A DNA stretch of 64,000 nucleotides from Streptomyces sp. AV19 (GTDB lineage: Bacteria; Actinomycetota; Actinomycetes; Streptomycetales; Streptomycetaceae): NCBI RefSeq assembly GCF_015999245.1, contig NZ_JAEAMR010000022.1, positions 637,991-701,990 on the forward strand, in the 5' to 3' direction. Shown one piece after another: positions 17,001 to 25,209 of this stretch (positions within the stretch are counted from its first letter, which is position 1; each line of letters opens with the position of its first letter). The position numbers and the translations under genes are program-made. Below the pieces are notes generated by a model, which was not told the DNA's origin, did no database searches, and saw only the letters and a program-made list of their open reading frames with translations.

Positions 17001-19023
17001 AGTCCTGGTCGGCCCCGACCTCGTCCAGCTGCAGCAGGGCCGCGACCGCCGCGCACACCGCGCGCTCGTTCCCGGTGGCGGGCGGGACGGACGCGCCCGT
17101 GCCGACCGCGGGTTCGGGCAGCGCGCGCCGGTCGAGCTTGCCGTTGGCGGTGAGCGGGAACTCCGTCATCACGACGACGTGGGCGGGCACCATGTACTCG
17201 ACCATGTGCGCGGCGGCCCACGTCCTGACCTCGTCCGCCCGCAGGTCCTCGCGCCCGGCGGCCGGGATCACGTACCCGACCAGGTAGGCGCCGCCCGCCG
17301 CGTTCTTCTTCGCGACGACGCAGGCGTGCCGTACGCCGGGGTGCTCCGCGAGACCGGCCTCGACGTCCTCGGTCTCCAGCCGCATGCCGCGGATCTTGAT
17401 CTGGTTGTCGGCCCGGCCGAGGAAGTCGAGCGAACCGTCCGGGGCGAACCGCGCTAGGTCACCGGTCCGGTAGAGCCGCGAGCCGTCCCCGGCGAAGGGG
17501 TTCGCCACGAACCGGGAGGCCGTCAGGCCGGGCGCGCCCGCGTACCCGCGTCCCAGGAGGAACCCGCCCACGTACAGCTCGCCGCCGACCCCGACCGGGA
17601 CCGGGCGCAGTTCGTCGTCGAGGACGTACAGCTGGGTGTTGGGGTTGGCCCTGCCGATCGACGTCGACAGGCGTTCCGCCGCGCCCCGGTAGACGACGTG
17701 CGAGACGCCGATCGTCGTCTCGGCCGGGCCGTAGCCGTGGTACATGGGGATGTCGAGCCGTGCGCGGAACCGCTCGTACAGCTCGGGGGTCAGCACCTCG
17801 CCGCCGCACCACACGTGCCGCAGGCTGTCGAGGCGCCCGGAGTCGCCCGCGATCTCCAGCAGGACGTCCAGCATGGACGACACCAAGTACGTGAAGGTGA
17901 CCCGCTGTTCGGCGATCACGCCCAGCAGGTGGTGCGGGTCGCGCTCGCCGCCGGGCCGCAGGACCACCAGCCGGCCTCCGGACACCAGCGGCAGGAATAT
18001 CTCGTTGATGGATATGTCGAAGGACAGCGGCGCCTTGAACAGCGACGCGTCGTCGTGGCCGAAGCCCAGGATCTCGTCGGCCTGCCACAGCAGGCGCTCG
18101 CTGATCGCCTCGTGCCGGATCATCGCGCCCTTGGGGCGCCCGGTCGAGCCTGAGGTGAAGATGACGTACGCCAGGGCGGCGCCGGGGACGGTGACGTCGG
18201 GGCCCTCGACGGGGTGGGAGCCGAACCGCCAGTCACCGAGGTCGACGGCCACGGCCTCCGGTTCGCCCGGGGCGTGTTCGCCCGACGCGTTGAGCTGCAG
18301 GACGGCCCGGGCGTCCTCGACGACGACAGCCCGGCGCCCGTCGGGCCACTGCGGGTCGAGCGGCACGAACGCGCCCCCGGCCCGGAGCACGCCGAGCAGT
18401 CCGATCACCATGTCGGCGGAGCGGCCGAGCGAGATGCCGACGACCTGTTCGGCGGTGAGTCCGCGTTCGATCAGGTGGTGGGCCAACTGGGCGGAGAGCT
18501 CGTCCGCCTGACGGTAGGTCAGCGTGCGGTGCTCGTCGGCGACGGCGACGGCGTCCGGCCGGGTCCGCGCCCGCTCGCGGAACATCTCCACGACGGTCGG
18601 GCGGACCCGGTCGGCCCCGGTGTCGTTCCACTCGGCCAGGGCTTCGAGCCGCGCCGCCGCGTCGGACGGGCCGACGGTGCCGATGGGCCGGTCCGGGAAG
18701 TCGGCCAGGTCGTCCAGCGCGAGCTGCGCCTCGGCCAGGACGACGCCCTCGGGGACGGTGATGCTCCGGCCGTCCGCGCCGGTCTCCCAACCGGCGGGCC
18801 CGGAGCCGCCGTTGTCGATCCACCCGAGGACGTCGGCGAACAGCGTGCCGGGAGTGAGGTCCAGGCCGTCGGGGCTGCGGCCCGTCGCCCAGTAGGACAG
18901 CCCTGTGGCGCACGCTTCGGCGATGGAGCTGTCGGAATAGTCGCCGATCCGGCGGCGTATTCCGGCCAGGCGCGTGGGGGAAAGCAGTGCGAGGCGAGGG
19001 CTCGGTTCCATCGTCGAAGACAT
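8074..19023 (-). CDS. cchH: Coelichelin synthetase, trimodular NRPS
   Basis: 3649 residues. About 140 N-terminal residues without condensation motifs precede A1 (FTSGSTGRPKG about 285), T1 (LGGDS, 678), E1 (HHVVIDGVSW, 854), C2 (HHIIADGWS, 1334), A2 (YTSGSTGRPKG, 1796), T2 (AGGDS, 2185), E2 (HHLAVDSVSW, 2362), C3 (2638-2770), A3 (3211) and T3 (LGGHS, 3607). There is no thioesterase. Specificity codes are DINYWGGIGK (formyl-hydroxyornithine), DFWNIGMVHK (Thr) and DMENLGLINK (hydroxyornithine), matching the published coelichelin system. C3 reads YHLLLWDGWS, so the second His of HHxxxDG is Leu. A 15-codon palindrome lies at about residue 1630. The ATG at 19023 has GGAAGG 15 nt upstream; the ATG at 19011 is an alternative. 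Iron box upstream. Confidence 0.95.
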   Translation of the reverse strand: MSSTMEPSPRLALLSPTRLAGIRRRIGDYSDSSIAEACATGLSYWATGRSPDGLDLTPGTLFADVLGWIDNGGSGPAGWETGADGRSITVPEGVVLAEAQLALDDLADFPDRPIGTVGPSDAAARLEALAEWNDTGADRVRPTVVEMFRERARTRPDAVAVADEHRTLTYRQADELSAQLAHHLIERGLTAEQVVGISLGRSADMVIGLLGVLRAGGAFVPLDPQWPDGRRAVVVEDARAVLQLNASGEHAPGEPEAVAVDLGDWRFGSHPVEGPDVTVPGAALAYVIFTSGSTGRPKGAMIRHEAISERLLWQADEILGFGHDDASLFKAPLSFDISINEIFLPLVSGGRLVVLRPGGERDPHHLLGVIAEQRVTFTYLVSSMLDVLLEIAGDSGRLDSLRHVWCGGEVLTPELYERFRARLDIPMYHGYGPAETTIGVSHVVYRGAAERLSTSIGRANPNTQLYVLDDELRPVPVGVGGELYVGGFLLGRGYAGAPGLTASRFVANPFAGDGSRLYRTGDLARFAPDGSLDFLGRADNQIKIRGMRLETEDVEAGLAEHPGVRHACVVAKKNAAGGAYLVGYVIPAAGREDLRADEVRTWAAAHMVEYMVPAHVVVMTEFPLTANGKLDRRALPEPAVGTGASVPPATGNERAVCAAVAALLQLDEVGADQDFFQLGGDSILAISLLSALRDAGLHVTARQIFTHSVLGALAAVAGREDVSGADHGDVPTGSVVGSPIVQWLGETTDAIDGFVQSVVLNTPEALTADALDAILAAVTGRHAMLRARLVRGDRWGFDIPAADGAAARWQESDRPLDECVALATGGLDPADGVMLRAVWRRAARQLVVVVHHVVIDGVSWRVLMEDLATAWRQFASGAPIELPPVGTSFRRWTQLLERAAFDADRAHYGQPLPGADRPVGRRALSDGDTVARERVRTVTAGPEVTAALLGEIPAKFHAGVNDVLLTALAVTLARWRRGLGQDQTFAHIELEGHGREGRFVADSAGFEPELSRTVGWFTTLFPVTVDPGAPGEEAAGFTAPAYLAAALKAVKDDLARVPGNGLSYGALRYLAGAAFDAPAPQVLFNYLGRFDAGASGDWQLTGPTGQLGEKRDPGMRLPRALEFNAIAEPAAPAGEYELVTTISWPDGMFTEEDVTTLGAYFREALAGLAALDEGGHSPGDFPLVPLTQADVDALDGPALRDVLPLTPLQEGLYFHSVFDGDSAGTYVEQQLLALDGEVDAGRLAAAATRLLTLYPNLAARFTALADGRVVSVLESGAEAPFTTLDRPGITDDEIRAHAERDRRAGFDLATGPLMRYTLIRAGSGRNVLVQTVHHIIADGWSVPPMLRALLAEYHAPGTVYPLGGFPDYVHWLAGRDDDESDRVWREELAGLPGPSLVAEGHTPSDRFADTAVETGDDIDAAVRSAGVPLSVAVHSAWAVTLGGILHGRDVVFGSTVSGRDAEVPGIEDMVGLFINTVPVRARWTGATTAHDLLASVREHQSAVLPHQHVSLARTGRLAGAGSLFDTLVVFDVATDVDGLRRPGDTLVVTGIVNEGAPHYPLTLVVERTADARPRFNLIYDGELLRETSARAILDTFASALTGLLTRPDALVDDLTPGNDRLPHCVFPGGRPPGTHSAPTTLGALFDAAAHRDPAATAVTQCGLDGRTRSLTYGELADAKNQLASALRAAGVAPGQRVAVAVPRSLEQVVALVATVTAGGAYVPLDLAYPDERLEYILADAAPQAVLVDREQRDRFTGLLARVGVPARVLVQGDEPQRDTTVPAPATGRHDPAYVIYTSGSTGRPKGVVVPHSSVVTLLANTRQDMDFGPHDVWVQFHSFSFDFAVWELWGALAHGGELLVPEYALTRSPADFHRLVRERGVTVLNQTPSAFYQFAEADRHAGEPLPALRRIIFGGEALDPGRLRGWVGRHGTRSPELVNMYGITETTVHVTHRVLTDEDFGPGDDASPIGGPIPGLVTHLLDDRLRPVPPGRVGAIYVAGDQVSLGYLGRPGLTASRFVANPFAGDGSRMYHTGDLARRTLDGELEFTGRADDQVQLKGFRIELGEVESAVRALDGVVDAAVTVADSGDHLVAHVVGRVPGDLAGLLSAKLPVHMVPGRVLTVDALPLTVNGKLDRKALAERAAQDDNNTPAAASGSALAALVGVFTEALPGSAVDGDTDFFRAGGDSIVAITVINRARALGLSISPRDVFLLRTPRLLAEHLGTRTAQAATPAPARREDGPVTPTPIILRQRELGGSLARFAQARTLTAPEGTGLADAARAADAVVAAHPALRLRLRVEHGVWTLRTEAARQVTVVPADAADATAAANEAAGRLDPGSGDVVAFSWLEASRTLVVTVHHLAVDSVSWLVLLDDLATALRGEALAPPTTSYAEYAEALALQAAQDAGDLGHWVTTLRAPALLTAVEGPRETTVALAPDVSDRVTRTAPVALGVGLTELLCGALRTALTHIQPSPTDLAIELERHGRVPVLEDHDYTRTVGWFTSIAPVRLTAHTDPVAAAREVAERQPDERGHVAYGRLRYLNPQTAPLLTARPQVLFNYLGRGSESQAVHITGGGQGSPYAVEVNAWLDDATGGLRAAFTLAEGIPDEITEHWRNALEHIADAAAGAERTAPVTPLQRGLYFQAQMAGPAGHYVAQSWFAFDRRLDADALSEAMAYVIARHPVVGAGFTADGDGNPVQVLKAGRRVGVRTVALATDADVDELRALDRATGFDPGEPPLIRLTVVRLPGGRDGLLLSYHLLLWDGWSREIVLRDLFDAYQAVLAGELPAPVPATPGFEDHARALAAKDPAGSERFWAGHLAGLSGPTLLAGPSPSLPDDLPHALVHTLSAEQSDLLRDTAKAHGVTLNSVLTGAFGLLLGARTGRGDAVFGVTVSGRDGEGLDGVVGVLLNTVPMWTRARPGDTVREYLSAVQAARVEAMEHEHLGLGEIQRAAGHDTLFDNLFVLQNFLDMDAFAEMNARHGITSVKADDSTHYPFTWVVTPGDRIAVKLEHRDDDTAGARRLLDDYLRVLDGLARSTGPLGALPGLGRAPEPAGRTDIGTDTVVDRFDRAADRDPRRVALVAHGRTMTFAELQGRSRTVAGVLARRGLGPGTTVGLAIPRSLDSIVALFAVLRVGAAYVPLELDHPDERIAAIVADARPDVILTVSAVSPRLTGDLIELDRPLPEAGPFVTFTPDDPDRLRHPAYTIYTSGSTGKPKGVVTEYAGLTNMLINHQRRVFEPVLAEHDHRVFRIAHTVSFAFDMSWEELLWLADGHEVHICDEELRRDAPGLVEYCLDHGIDVINVTPTYAQQLVAQGLLDNPARRPALVLLGGEAVTPALWRRLAATEGTAGYNLYGPTEYTINTLGVGTFECQDPVVGRPIDNTDVYVLDPWLRPLPDGVPGELYVSGIGIARGYLGQPAQTAHRFVACPFGAPGERMYRTGDLVLRRPDGNLTYLGRTDQQVKIRGHRVELGEVEAAFAAHPAVRFAAAVAQPDPQADGAYRLAAYLVLDGAGLAAVAAEAVAGLPDFLRPTHYAQVDSIPLTVNGKADIKALPEARPLGALTTAGERGPETETEAVVCEFFAEALDLDDDEVSAVSDFVSLGGHSMLAVRLIGLLRREYGPVVTIRDLFTLRTPEAIARHLDDNS
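14114..14158. repeat. Perfect palindrome (21-bp arms, 3-nt loop) inside cchH
   Basis: Two perfectly complementary 21-bp arms (14114-14134 and 14138-14158) flank CGG. The left arm begins GCACTGTGTGTTCCC. Total length is 45 bp, exactly 15 codons, and it reads through in frame as PHCVFPGGRPPGTHS in the linker between C2 and A2, where other NRPS proteins have nothing comparable. It could form a very stable RNA hairpin in the middle of the 11-kb message. It looks like an inserted palindromic unit. Confidence 0.9.
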
Positions 19024-19050
19024 CGAAGACTCAGCATCCCTTCCAAGTAT

Positions 19051-19069
19051 GAAAGTTAGCCTAACCTAA
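19051..19069. promoter_or_regulatory. Iron box upstream of cchH
   Basis: On the minus strand the site reads TTAGGTTAGGCTAACTTTC, 16 of 19 to the Streptomyces iron box, with the first 15 bases perfect. It lies 28 bp before the cchH start in the 57-bp gap after cchG, implying that cchH-cchI has its own iron-controlled promoter. Confidence 0.85.
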
Positions 19070-19080
19070 CTAAGGGTCGC

Positions 19081-20868
19081 CTAACTACCCTCTCGCCAGG
19101 CTCGCCACAGCCGCGCGTACCGACCGCCCAGGGCCACCAACTCCTCGTGGGTTCCCTGCTCCACCACGCGCCCCCGGTCCAGCACCGCGATCCGGTCCGC
19201 CGCCATCGCCTGCGTCAGCCGGTGCGCCACGAACAGCGTGGTCCGGCCCGAGCACGCGGCCAGCACGGCCCGCTCCAGCCCGGCGGCGCCCTCGCTGCCC
19301 GCCTCCGCGGTCGACTCGTCGAGCACCACCACCGGCGCACGGCCCAACACCAGCCGCGCCAGGGCGATCTGGGCCACCTTGGTGCCGTCCAGGCGCTCGC
19401 CGCCCTCGCCGACCGGGGTGTCCAGCCCGTCGGGCAGCGCCTCGGCCCAGCCGTCGGCGCCGACCGTGCGCAAGGCGCCGGCCAGTTCGGCGTCGGTCGC
19501 TCCCGGCGCGGCGAGGCGCAGGTCGTCGGCGAGCGTGCCGGAGAACACGTGCGTCTCCTGCGTCAGGATGCTCACCAGGGCCCGCGCCCCGGCCTCGTCC
19601 AGACCGGCGAGATCGTGCGGCCCGACGCGCACCGAACCGGCCTGCGGGGTCCCGATGCCCGCGATCAGCGCGGCCAGGGTCGTCTTGCCCGCACCCGTCG
19701 CCCCCACCAGGGCGAGCGAACCCCCGGCCGGAATGGTCAGGTCGACATCCCTCAGCACCGGCTCGTCGGTGCCGGGATAGCGGAACGTCAGCCCCTCCAC
19801 CGTCACCGGGTACGGCGCGGCGTCCGCCGGCGCGACGGGGGCGTCGCCCACCAGCCGGTCCTCCGCGGGCTCCTTCAGCACCCCGACGAGACGGGTCAGG
19901 CTGGCGCCCGACTTCTGCGCCTCGTCGAAGGTGAACATGATGGCGCCCAGCGGGGTGAACAGCCGGTGGAACATCAGCGGGGCCGCCGACACCTCGCCGA
20001 GGCTGGCGGCGTCGGCCTCCAACAGGGCGTACCCCACCCCGAGGATCAGGACGAGGCCGATGAACTCGGCGCGGTTCTCCCGGCCGACGAACCGCCCGAA
20101 GAACCGGAACACCTCGATGCCGAGCTCGCGCACCCGCCACGACTCCCGGGTGACCTCCTCCCGGACGGCGTCCTCCAGGCGGTACGCGCGGACCGTGTCG
20201 ATCCCGTTCAGGCCGCTGATCAGCGCCTGCGCGCGGTCGGCCTGGGCGGCCCGCTGCTCACGGTAGAGCGGGGCGGACCGGGGGAGGTACCAGCGCAGGG
20301 CCAGCGCGTACGCGGGCAGCGCGCCGGCGCCCGCCAGGCCGAGCCGCCAGTCCAGGCCGAACATGCCGACCGTGGCGATGGCGACCAGCACCCCCGCCGA
20401 GAACACGGTGGGGACGGCGGTCCTTATGCCCTTGGACAGCACGGCCACGTCGTCGCCGACCCGGGACAGCACGTCCCCCCGGCCGACCTGCTCGATCCGC
20501 GCGCTCGGCATCCCCAGCACCGCCCGGACGGCGCCCTCCCGCAGCCGCGCGAGCAGATCCGCGCCCACCCGGCCGATCAGGTACGTCGACATCGCGGTGG
20601 CCGCCGCGCCGAGCAGCGCGGCGGCCACCGTCCAGATCCCGATCGTGACCAGGACCGAGCGCGATTCGCCCCCGGCCACCCCGTCGACCACCCGGCCGAG
20701 GAGGAGCACCGGGAGCACCTGGAGCGCCGCCCCGGCCACCGTGGTGAGCACGGCGGCGGCCACCGGCCACGGCGCCTCGCGGCAGTGCGCCGAGACCCAT
20801 CGGGCGGCCTCGCGGCCGGTCGTCGTGCGGAGGGTCGCCGGGGCGACGGGTGTGTCAACAGTGCTCAC
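19081..20868 (-). CDS. cchG: ABC exporter half with intact Walker motifs, coelichelin cluster
   Basis: 595 residues from a GTG at 20868; no convincing ribosome site is visible, so the start is provisional. The N-terminal exporter membrane domain (about residues 30-330) precedes a nucleotide-binding domain with Walker A GATGAGKTT (about 391), Walker B VVVLDEST with the catalytic Glu, and switch VAHRL. The signature motif is degenerate: LDGTK replaces LSGGQ (about 491). CchI has the opposite pattern, so the two should form a heterodimer with one complete composite ATP site. Likely role: export of desferri-coelichelin. It starts 60 bp after cchF and probably shares its transcript. Confidence 0.88.
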   Translation of the reverse strand: MSTVDTPVAPATLRTTTGREAARWVSAHCREAPWPVAAAVLTTVAGAALQVLPVLLLGRVVDGVAGGESRSVLVTIGIWTVAAALLGAAATAMSTYLIGRVGADLLARLREGAVRAVLGMPSARIEQVGRGDVLSRVGDDVAVLSKGIRTAVPTVFSAGVLVAIATVGMFGLDWRLGLAGAGALPAYALALRWYLPRSAPLYREQRAAQADRAQALISGLNGIDTVRAYRLEDAVREEVTRESWRVRELGIEVFRFFGRFVGRENRAEFIGLVLILGVGYALLEADAASLGEVSAAPLMFHRLFTPLGAIMFTFDEAQKSGASLTRLVGVLKEPAEDRLVGDAPVAPADAAPYPVTVEGLTFRYPGTDEPVLRDVDLTIPAGGSLALVGATGAGKTTLAALIAGIGTPQAGSVRVGPHDLAGLDEAGARALVSILTQETHVFSGTLADDLRLAAPGATDAELAGALRTVGADGWAEALPDGLDTPVGEGGERLDGTKVAQIALARLVLGRAPVVVLDESTAEAGSEGAAGLERAVLAACSGRTTLFVAHRLTQAMAADRIAVLDRGRVVEQGTHEELVALGGRYARLWRAWREGS

Positions 20869-20928
20869 ACAGAGGCCCAGTCAGATCGGGGACGGACAGA
20901 TTGGTCGCCAACTTTGGCCCGGTCGTGC

Positions 20929-21978
20929 CTACTTGGCCGCCTTGACGAGCTCGTCGATCGCGTACGGCAGGGACAGCAGGGTGCTCTGGGACATGGCCGC
21001 GCCGACCGCCGGGCCCTCGCTGTCCAGCAGGTACGACACCTTGCCGTTCTTGACCGCGTTCAGGTTGGTGAAGAGCTTGAACTTCTTCAGCGCTTCCTGG
21101 TCCGCCTTGTCGTTGACGACGAAGACGCGGTCGACGTCGACCAGGTCGATGCGCTCGGGGGACAGCACGGTGAAGAACTTGCCGCCCGCGATCTCGTCGA
21201 TCTTCGTCTGGCCCTTGAAGCCGATGCCCGTCACCAGCCGTCCGCGCACGTCGGTGGTGGTGAACGGCGCGACCGAGTTCTTGTACCAGGACAGGGTGAC
21301 GGCGGTCTGCTTCGCGAACTGCGGGTGCGCCTTGCGGGCCGCGGCGAGCTTGTCCTGGATGCCCCGCACCAGCTTGGTGCCCTCGCTCTCCTTGCCGAGC
21401 GCCTTGGCGATGTGCACCGCGTTGTCCTGCCAGGGAGCGCTGAACGGCTCCTTCTCGCCCTTGGTGCGGGCCACGGTCGGGGCGATCCTGGTGAGCTTGT
21501 CGTAGCCGGCCTTGTCGATCTCGGAGTAGACCGCGATGATCAGGTCCGGCCGCAGGGAGGCGATCTTCTCGTAGTTGGGGCCCGCGTCGCCGTTCTTCAT
21601 GACGACCTCGGGGCGGGCGTCGCCCCACTTGTCCTTCACCCAGGGCCACTGGGTGTTGACGTCGGGGGACGTGCCCGCCGGGTTCGGGTACTGGTCGACC
21701 ATGCCGACCGGCTTGACGCCGAGCGCCAGGATGGCCTGGTCGTCGGTGTAGCCCACGGAGACGACCCGCTTGGGGGCCTTGGGGACCTTCGTGGACCCGA
21801 ACGCGTGCTCCACCGTGACCGGGAACGCGCCGGCGGAGGCCGCCGGGGCGTCGTCGCTCGTCTTGTCCGCCGATTCGGAACCGCATCCCGCGAGGAGGCC
21901 GGCGCCGAGGGCCGCGGCGGACAATGCCGCCGCCAACCGCCGCCACGGCTTCTGAAGCATCGTTCGATGGAGGAGCAT
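20929..21978 (-). CDS. cchF: Ferric-siderophore-binding lipoprotein
   Basis: 349 residues. The ATG at 21978 is preceded by AAGGGG with 6 nt spacing. The N-terminus is a lipoprotein signal (basic start, hydrophobic core, lipobox LLAGC with Cys32), followed by a FecB/FhuD-type periplasmic-binding fold: KRVVSVGYTDDQAILALG, YEKIASLRPDLIIA and a C-terminal lobe. It should capture ferric coelichelin outside the membrane and deliver it to CchC/CchD/CchE. An iron box lies 71 bp upstream and overlaps the end of cchE. cchG follows after 60 bp. Confidence 0.93.
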   Translation of the reverse strand: MLLHRTMLQKPWRRLAAALSAAALGAGLLAGCGSESADKTSDDAPAASAGAFPVTVEHAFGSTKVPKAPKRVVSVGYTDDQAILALGVKPVGMVDQYPNPAGTSPDVNTQWPWVKDKWGDARPEVVMKNGDAGPNYEKIASLRPDLIIAVYSEIDKAGYDKLTRIAPTVARTKGEKEPFSAPWQDNAVHIAKALGKESEGTKLVRGIQDKLAAARKAHPQFAKQTAVTLSWYKNSVAPFTTTDVRGRLVTGIGFKGQTKIDEIAGGKFFTVLSPERIDLVDVDRVFVVNDKADQEALKKFKLFTNLNAVKNGKVSYLLDSEGPAVGAAMSQSTLLSLPYAIDELVKAAK

Positions 21979-22048
21979 CCGGATCCCCTTGCTGTCGCGC
22001 TGTCCGCTGCACCCCGGTTCAGGGCAGCCAAACCATACCCTCAGAAAG

Positions 22049-22063
22049 TAAGGTAAGCCTAGC

Positions 22064-22067
<4 letters not shown>
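22049..22067. promoter_or_regulatory. Iron box upstream of cchF
   Basis: TAAGGTAAGCCTAGCCTAA matches TTAGGTTAGCCTAACCTAA, the reverse-strand form of the iron box, at 16 of 19 positions. It overlaps the last codons of cchE, so the cchF promoter is embedded in the upstream gene. Confidence 0.8.
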
Positions 22068-22948
<881 letters not shown>

Positions 22949-22983
22949 GGTGCCCCCCTTATATGGATCCAACGTGTTGTCAA

Positions 22984-24045
22984 CTACCTGAGGTTTGCCC
23001 GTACCAGCAGGTAGACGAGGAAGGGGCCGCCGATCACCGCGGTGACGACGCCGACCGGGAGGCCGACCGGCAGCGCCGTGCGCGCGGCCAGGTCCGCGCC
23101 GATCAGCAGCAGCGCCCCCACCAGGCCCGAGGCCACCACCGGAGGCGTCGGATGCCGCGTCAGACGCATCGCCACCTGCGGCGCCACCAGCGCGACGAAC
23201 GGGACCGGGCCCGCCGCGCTCACCGCCACGGCGGCCAGCAGCACCGCGCACAGGAGCAGGACCGCCCGCACCCTCGCGTACCGGACGCCCAGGCCCGCGG
23301 CGACGTCGTCGCCGAGGTGCATCGGCTTGAACTGGAACGCGGCACCCGCCACGACCACCATGAGGGCGAGCGTGCACCAGAGCGCCACCCCGACCTCGTC
23401 CCACGACCGGTTGTCCAGCGAGCCGACCAGCCACGCCTGGGCCCGGGCCACGTCCCTGATGTCGGCCGTGACCAGCAGCCAGGTCGTGATCGCCTCCATC
23501 ACGGCGCTCACCGAGATGCCGATGAGGATGAGCCGGAAGCCGTCGACCCCGCGCCGCCACGCCAGGAAGTACACCAGCAGCCCCGTGCCGAGACCGCCCA
23601 ACAGCGCCGCCGCTGACAGGCCCACGGCGCTGACGACCGCCGCGGCGGTCCCGCCCGACACCGTCACCAGGAACACCGCGACCGCGCTGGCGCCCCCGGT
23701 GATCCCCAGGATGTCCGGGCTGGCCAGCGGGTTGCGCGCGACGGACTGCGTGATCGCCCCGGACACCCCCAGCGCGATCCCCACGACGAGCCCGGCCAGG
23801 GCTCGCGGCATCCGCAGATCCATGATCACGAACTCGTCGGCCGGCTCGCCCCGGCCGAGGATCGTGGCGATCACCCGGGACAGGCCGACGGGGAACTCCC
23901 CGACGCCGACGGACAGGCAGAACACCAGGAAGGTCGCCGCCGCCAGCAGCAGCGTGACCGACACCATCCAGGGCCGCCATACGAACGACACGCGGCCGAG
24001 CCGCACGCCCGGCGCCAACGATCGCCTCACGTCTGTCCCGTTCAT
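22984..24045 (-). CDS. cchD: Ferric-siderophore ABC importer permease
   Basis: 353 residues, start ATG at 24045 overlapping the cchC stop in ATGA, which indicates translational coupling. A FecCD-family permease with about nine to ten hydrophobic segments, MPRALAGLVVGIALGVSGAI near the N-terminal third and the coupling-region motif GLGVRYARVR. A cytoplasmic N-terminus of about 25 residues precedes the first membrane segment. It forms the translocation channel together with CchC. Confidence 0.93.
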   Translation of the reverse strand: MNGTDVRRSLAPGVRLGRVSFVWRPWMVSVTLLLAAATFLVFCLSVGVGEFPVGLSRVIATILGRGEPADEFVIMDLRMPRALAGLVVGIALGVSGAITQSVARNPLASPDILGITGGASAVAVFLVTVSGGTAAAVVSAVGLSAAALLGGLGTGLLVYFLAWRRGVDGFRLILIGISVSAVMEAITTWLLVTADIRDVARAQAWLVGSLDNRSWDEVGVALWCTLALMVVVAGAAFQFKPMHLGDDVAAGLGVRYARVRAVLLLCAVLLAAVAVSAAGPVPFVALVAPQVAMRLTRHPTPPVVASGLVGALLLIGADLAARTALPVGLPVGVVTAVIGGPFLVYLLVRANLR

Positions 24046-25100
24046 GCGCTCCTGAACTTCCCTCGCCACACCAGAACCGCGAAGAACGGGGCGCCGAGGA
24101 GGGCGACGACGACCCCCGCGTCCAGCTCGCCCGGCCGCGCCACCAGGCGCCCCACGATGTCGCAGACCAGGAGGACGACGGCGCCGAGCAGCCCCGCGTA
24201 CGGCACCAGCCAGCGATAGTCCGGCCCGGTCAGATGGCGGGCCAGGTGGGCCACCATGAGCCCGAGGAACGCGATCGGGCCGCACGCCGCCGTCGCCGCG
24301 CCCGCCAGCAGGGTGACGGCGGCGATGCCGACGGTCCGGCTCAGCGCGACGTTCACCCCGAGCCCCCGCGCCACGTCGTCGCCCAGGTTGAGCAGGTTGA
24401 GGGCGGGCAGCGTGGTCAGCGCCAGCACCAGCCCGGCCGCGATGAACGCGGTCATCGGCCAGATGACGTCGAACTTCACGCCGTCCACGGAACCCGAGTC
24501 CCAGACCCGCAGCGCGTTCAGCGACTTCTGGTCCGACAGCGCGACCGCCTTGGTCATCGCCGCGAGGAACACCGTGACCCCTTGCCCGGCCAGCGCGAGC
24601 GTCAGCGGATTGCCGGCTCCCCGGCCGATGCTCGCGAGCCCGAAGACGACGACGCCGGCGACCGCCGCTCCCAGGAAGGCGAACCAGACGTACTGGAACG
24701 GGTCGGCGAACCCGAACACGGTGATCGCCGTCACCACGGCGAACGAGGCGCCGGCGTTCACCCCCAACAGGCCCGTGTCGGCGATCGGGTTGCGCGTGTA
24801 CCCCTGGATCAGCGCCCCGCCGGCCCCCAGGGCGATGCCCGCCACGATCGCGAGCACCGTCCGGGGCACCCGTACGGTCTGCACGATGAGTCTGATCTCG
24901 TTGAGCCCCTGGTCGGACTCCGGCCCCGCGAACAGCCCGTGCCACACCTCGGCGGGGCTCAACGCGCGCGCGCCGACGGCCAGCGACGCCACCCCCGCGA
25001 TCACGAGGACCGCCACAAGCGTGCCCAAACCCACCACCCGCCGCCGGCGGGCTTCCGTGCCGCCCCGGGGCGCGGGGCGCTCAACTGTGGTCGTGCGCAT
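24042..25100 (-). CDS. cchC: Ferric-siderophore ABC importer permease
   Basis: 352 residues, FecCD family: hydrophobic throughout after a basic N-terminus, with VPRTVLAIVAGIALGAGGAL, GYTRNPIADTGLLGVNAGAS and LGDDVARGLGVNVALSR. Partner of CchD in the membrane. It lies 109 bp downstream of cchB with no iron box of its own, so it is probably transcribed from the cchB promoter. GAAGGA lies about 13 nt before the ATG. Confidence 0.93.
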   Translation of the reverse strand: MRTTTVERPAPRGGTEARRRRVVGLGTLVAVLVIAGVASLAVGARALSPAEVWHGLFAGPESDQGLNEIRLIVQTVRVPRTVLAIVAGIALGAGGALIQGYTRNPIADTGLLGVNAGASFAVVTAITVFGFADPFQYVWFAFLGAAVAGVVVFGLASIGRGAGNPLTLALAGQGVTVFLAAMTKAVALSDQKSLNALRVWDSGSVDGVKFDVIWPMTAFIAAGLVLALTTLPALNLLNLGDDVARGLGVNVALSRTVGIAAVTLLAGAATAACGPIAFLGLMVAHLARHLTGPDYRWLVPYAGLLGAVVLLVCDIVGRLVARPGELDAGVVVALLGAPFFAVLVWRGKFRSA

Positions 25101-25209
25101 GTCGACTTACGCTGTTCCTTCGATCTGCCGGTGGCGCATGGCCGGTTGAGCGCCTCATGCCGGGAAGGCCTCATGCCAGGAAACAGGAACGGGCGGGCTC
25201 ACGCCATCC

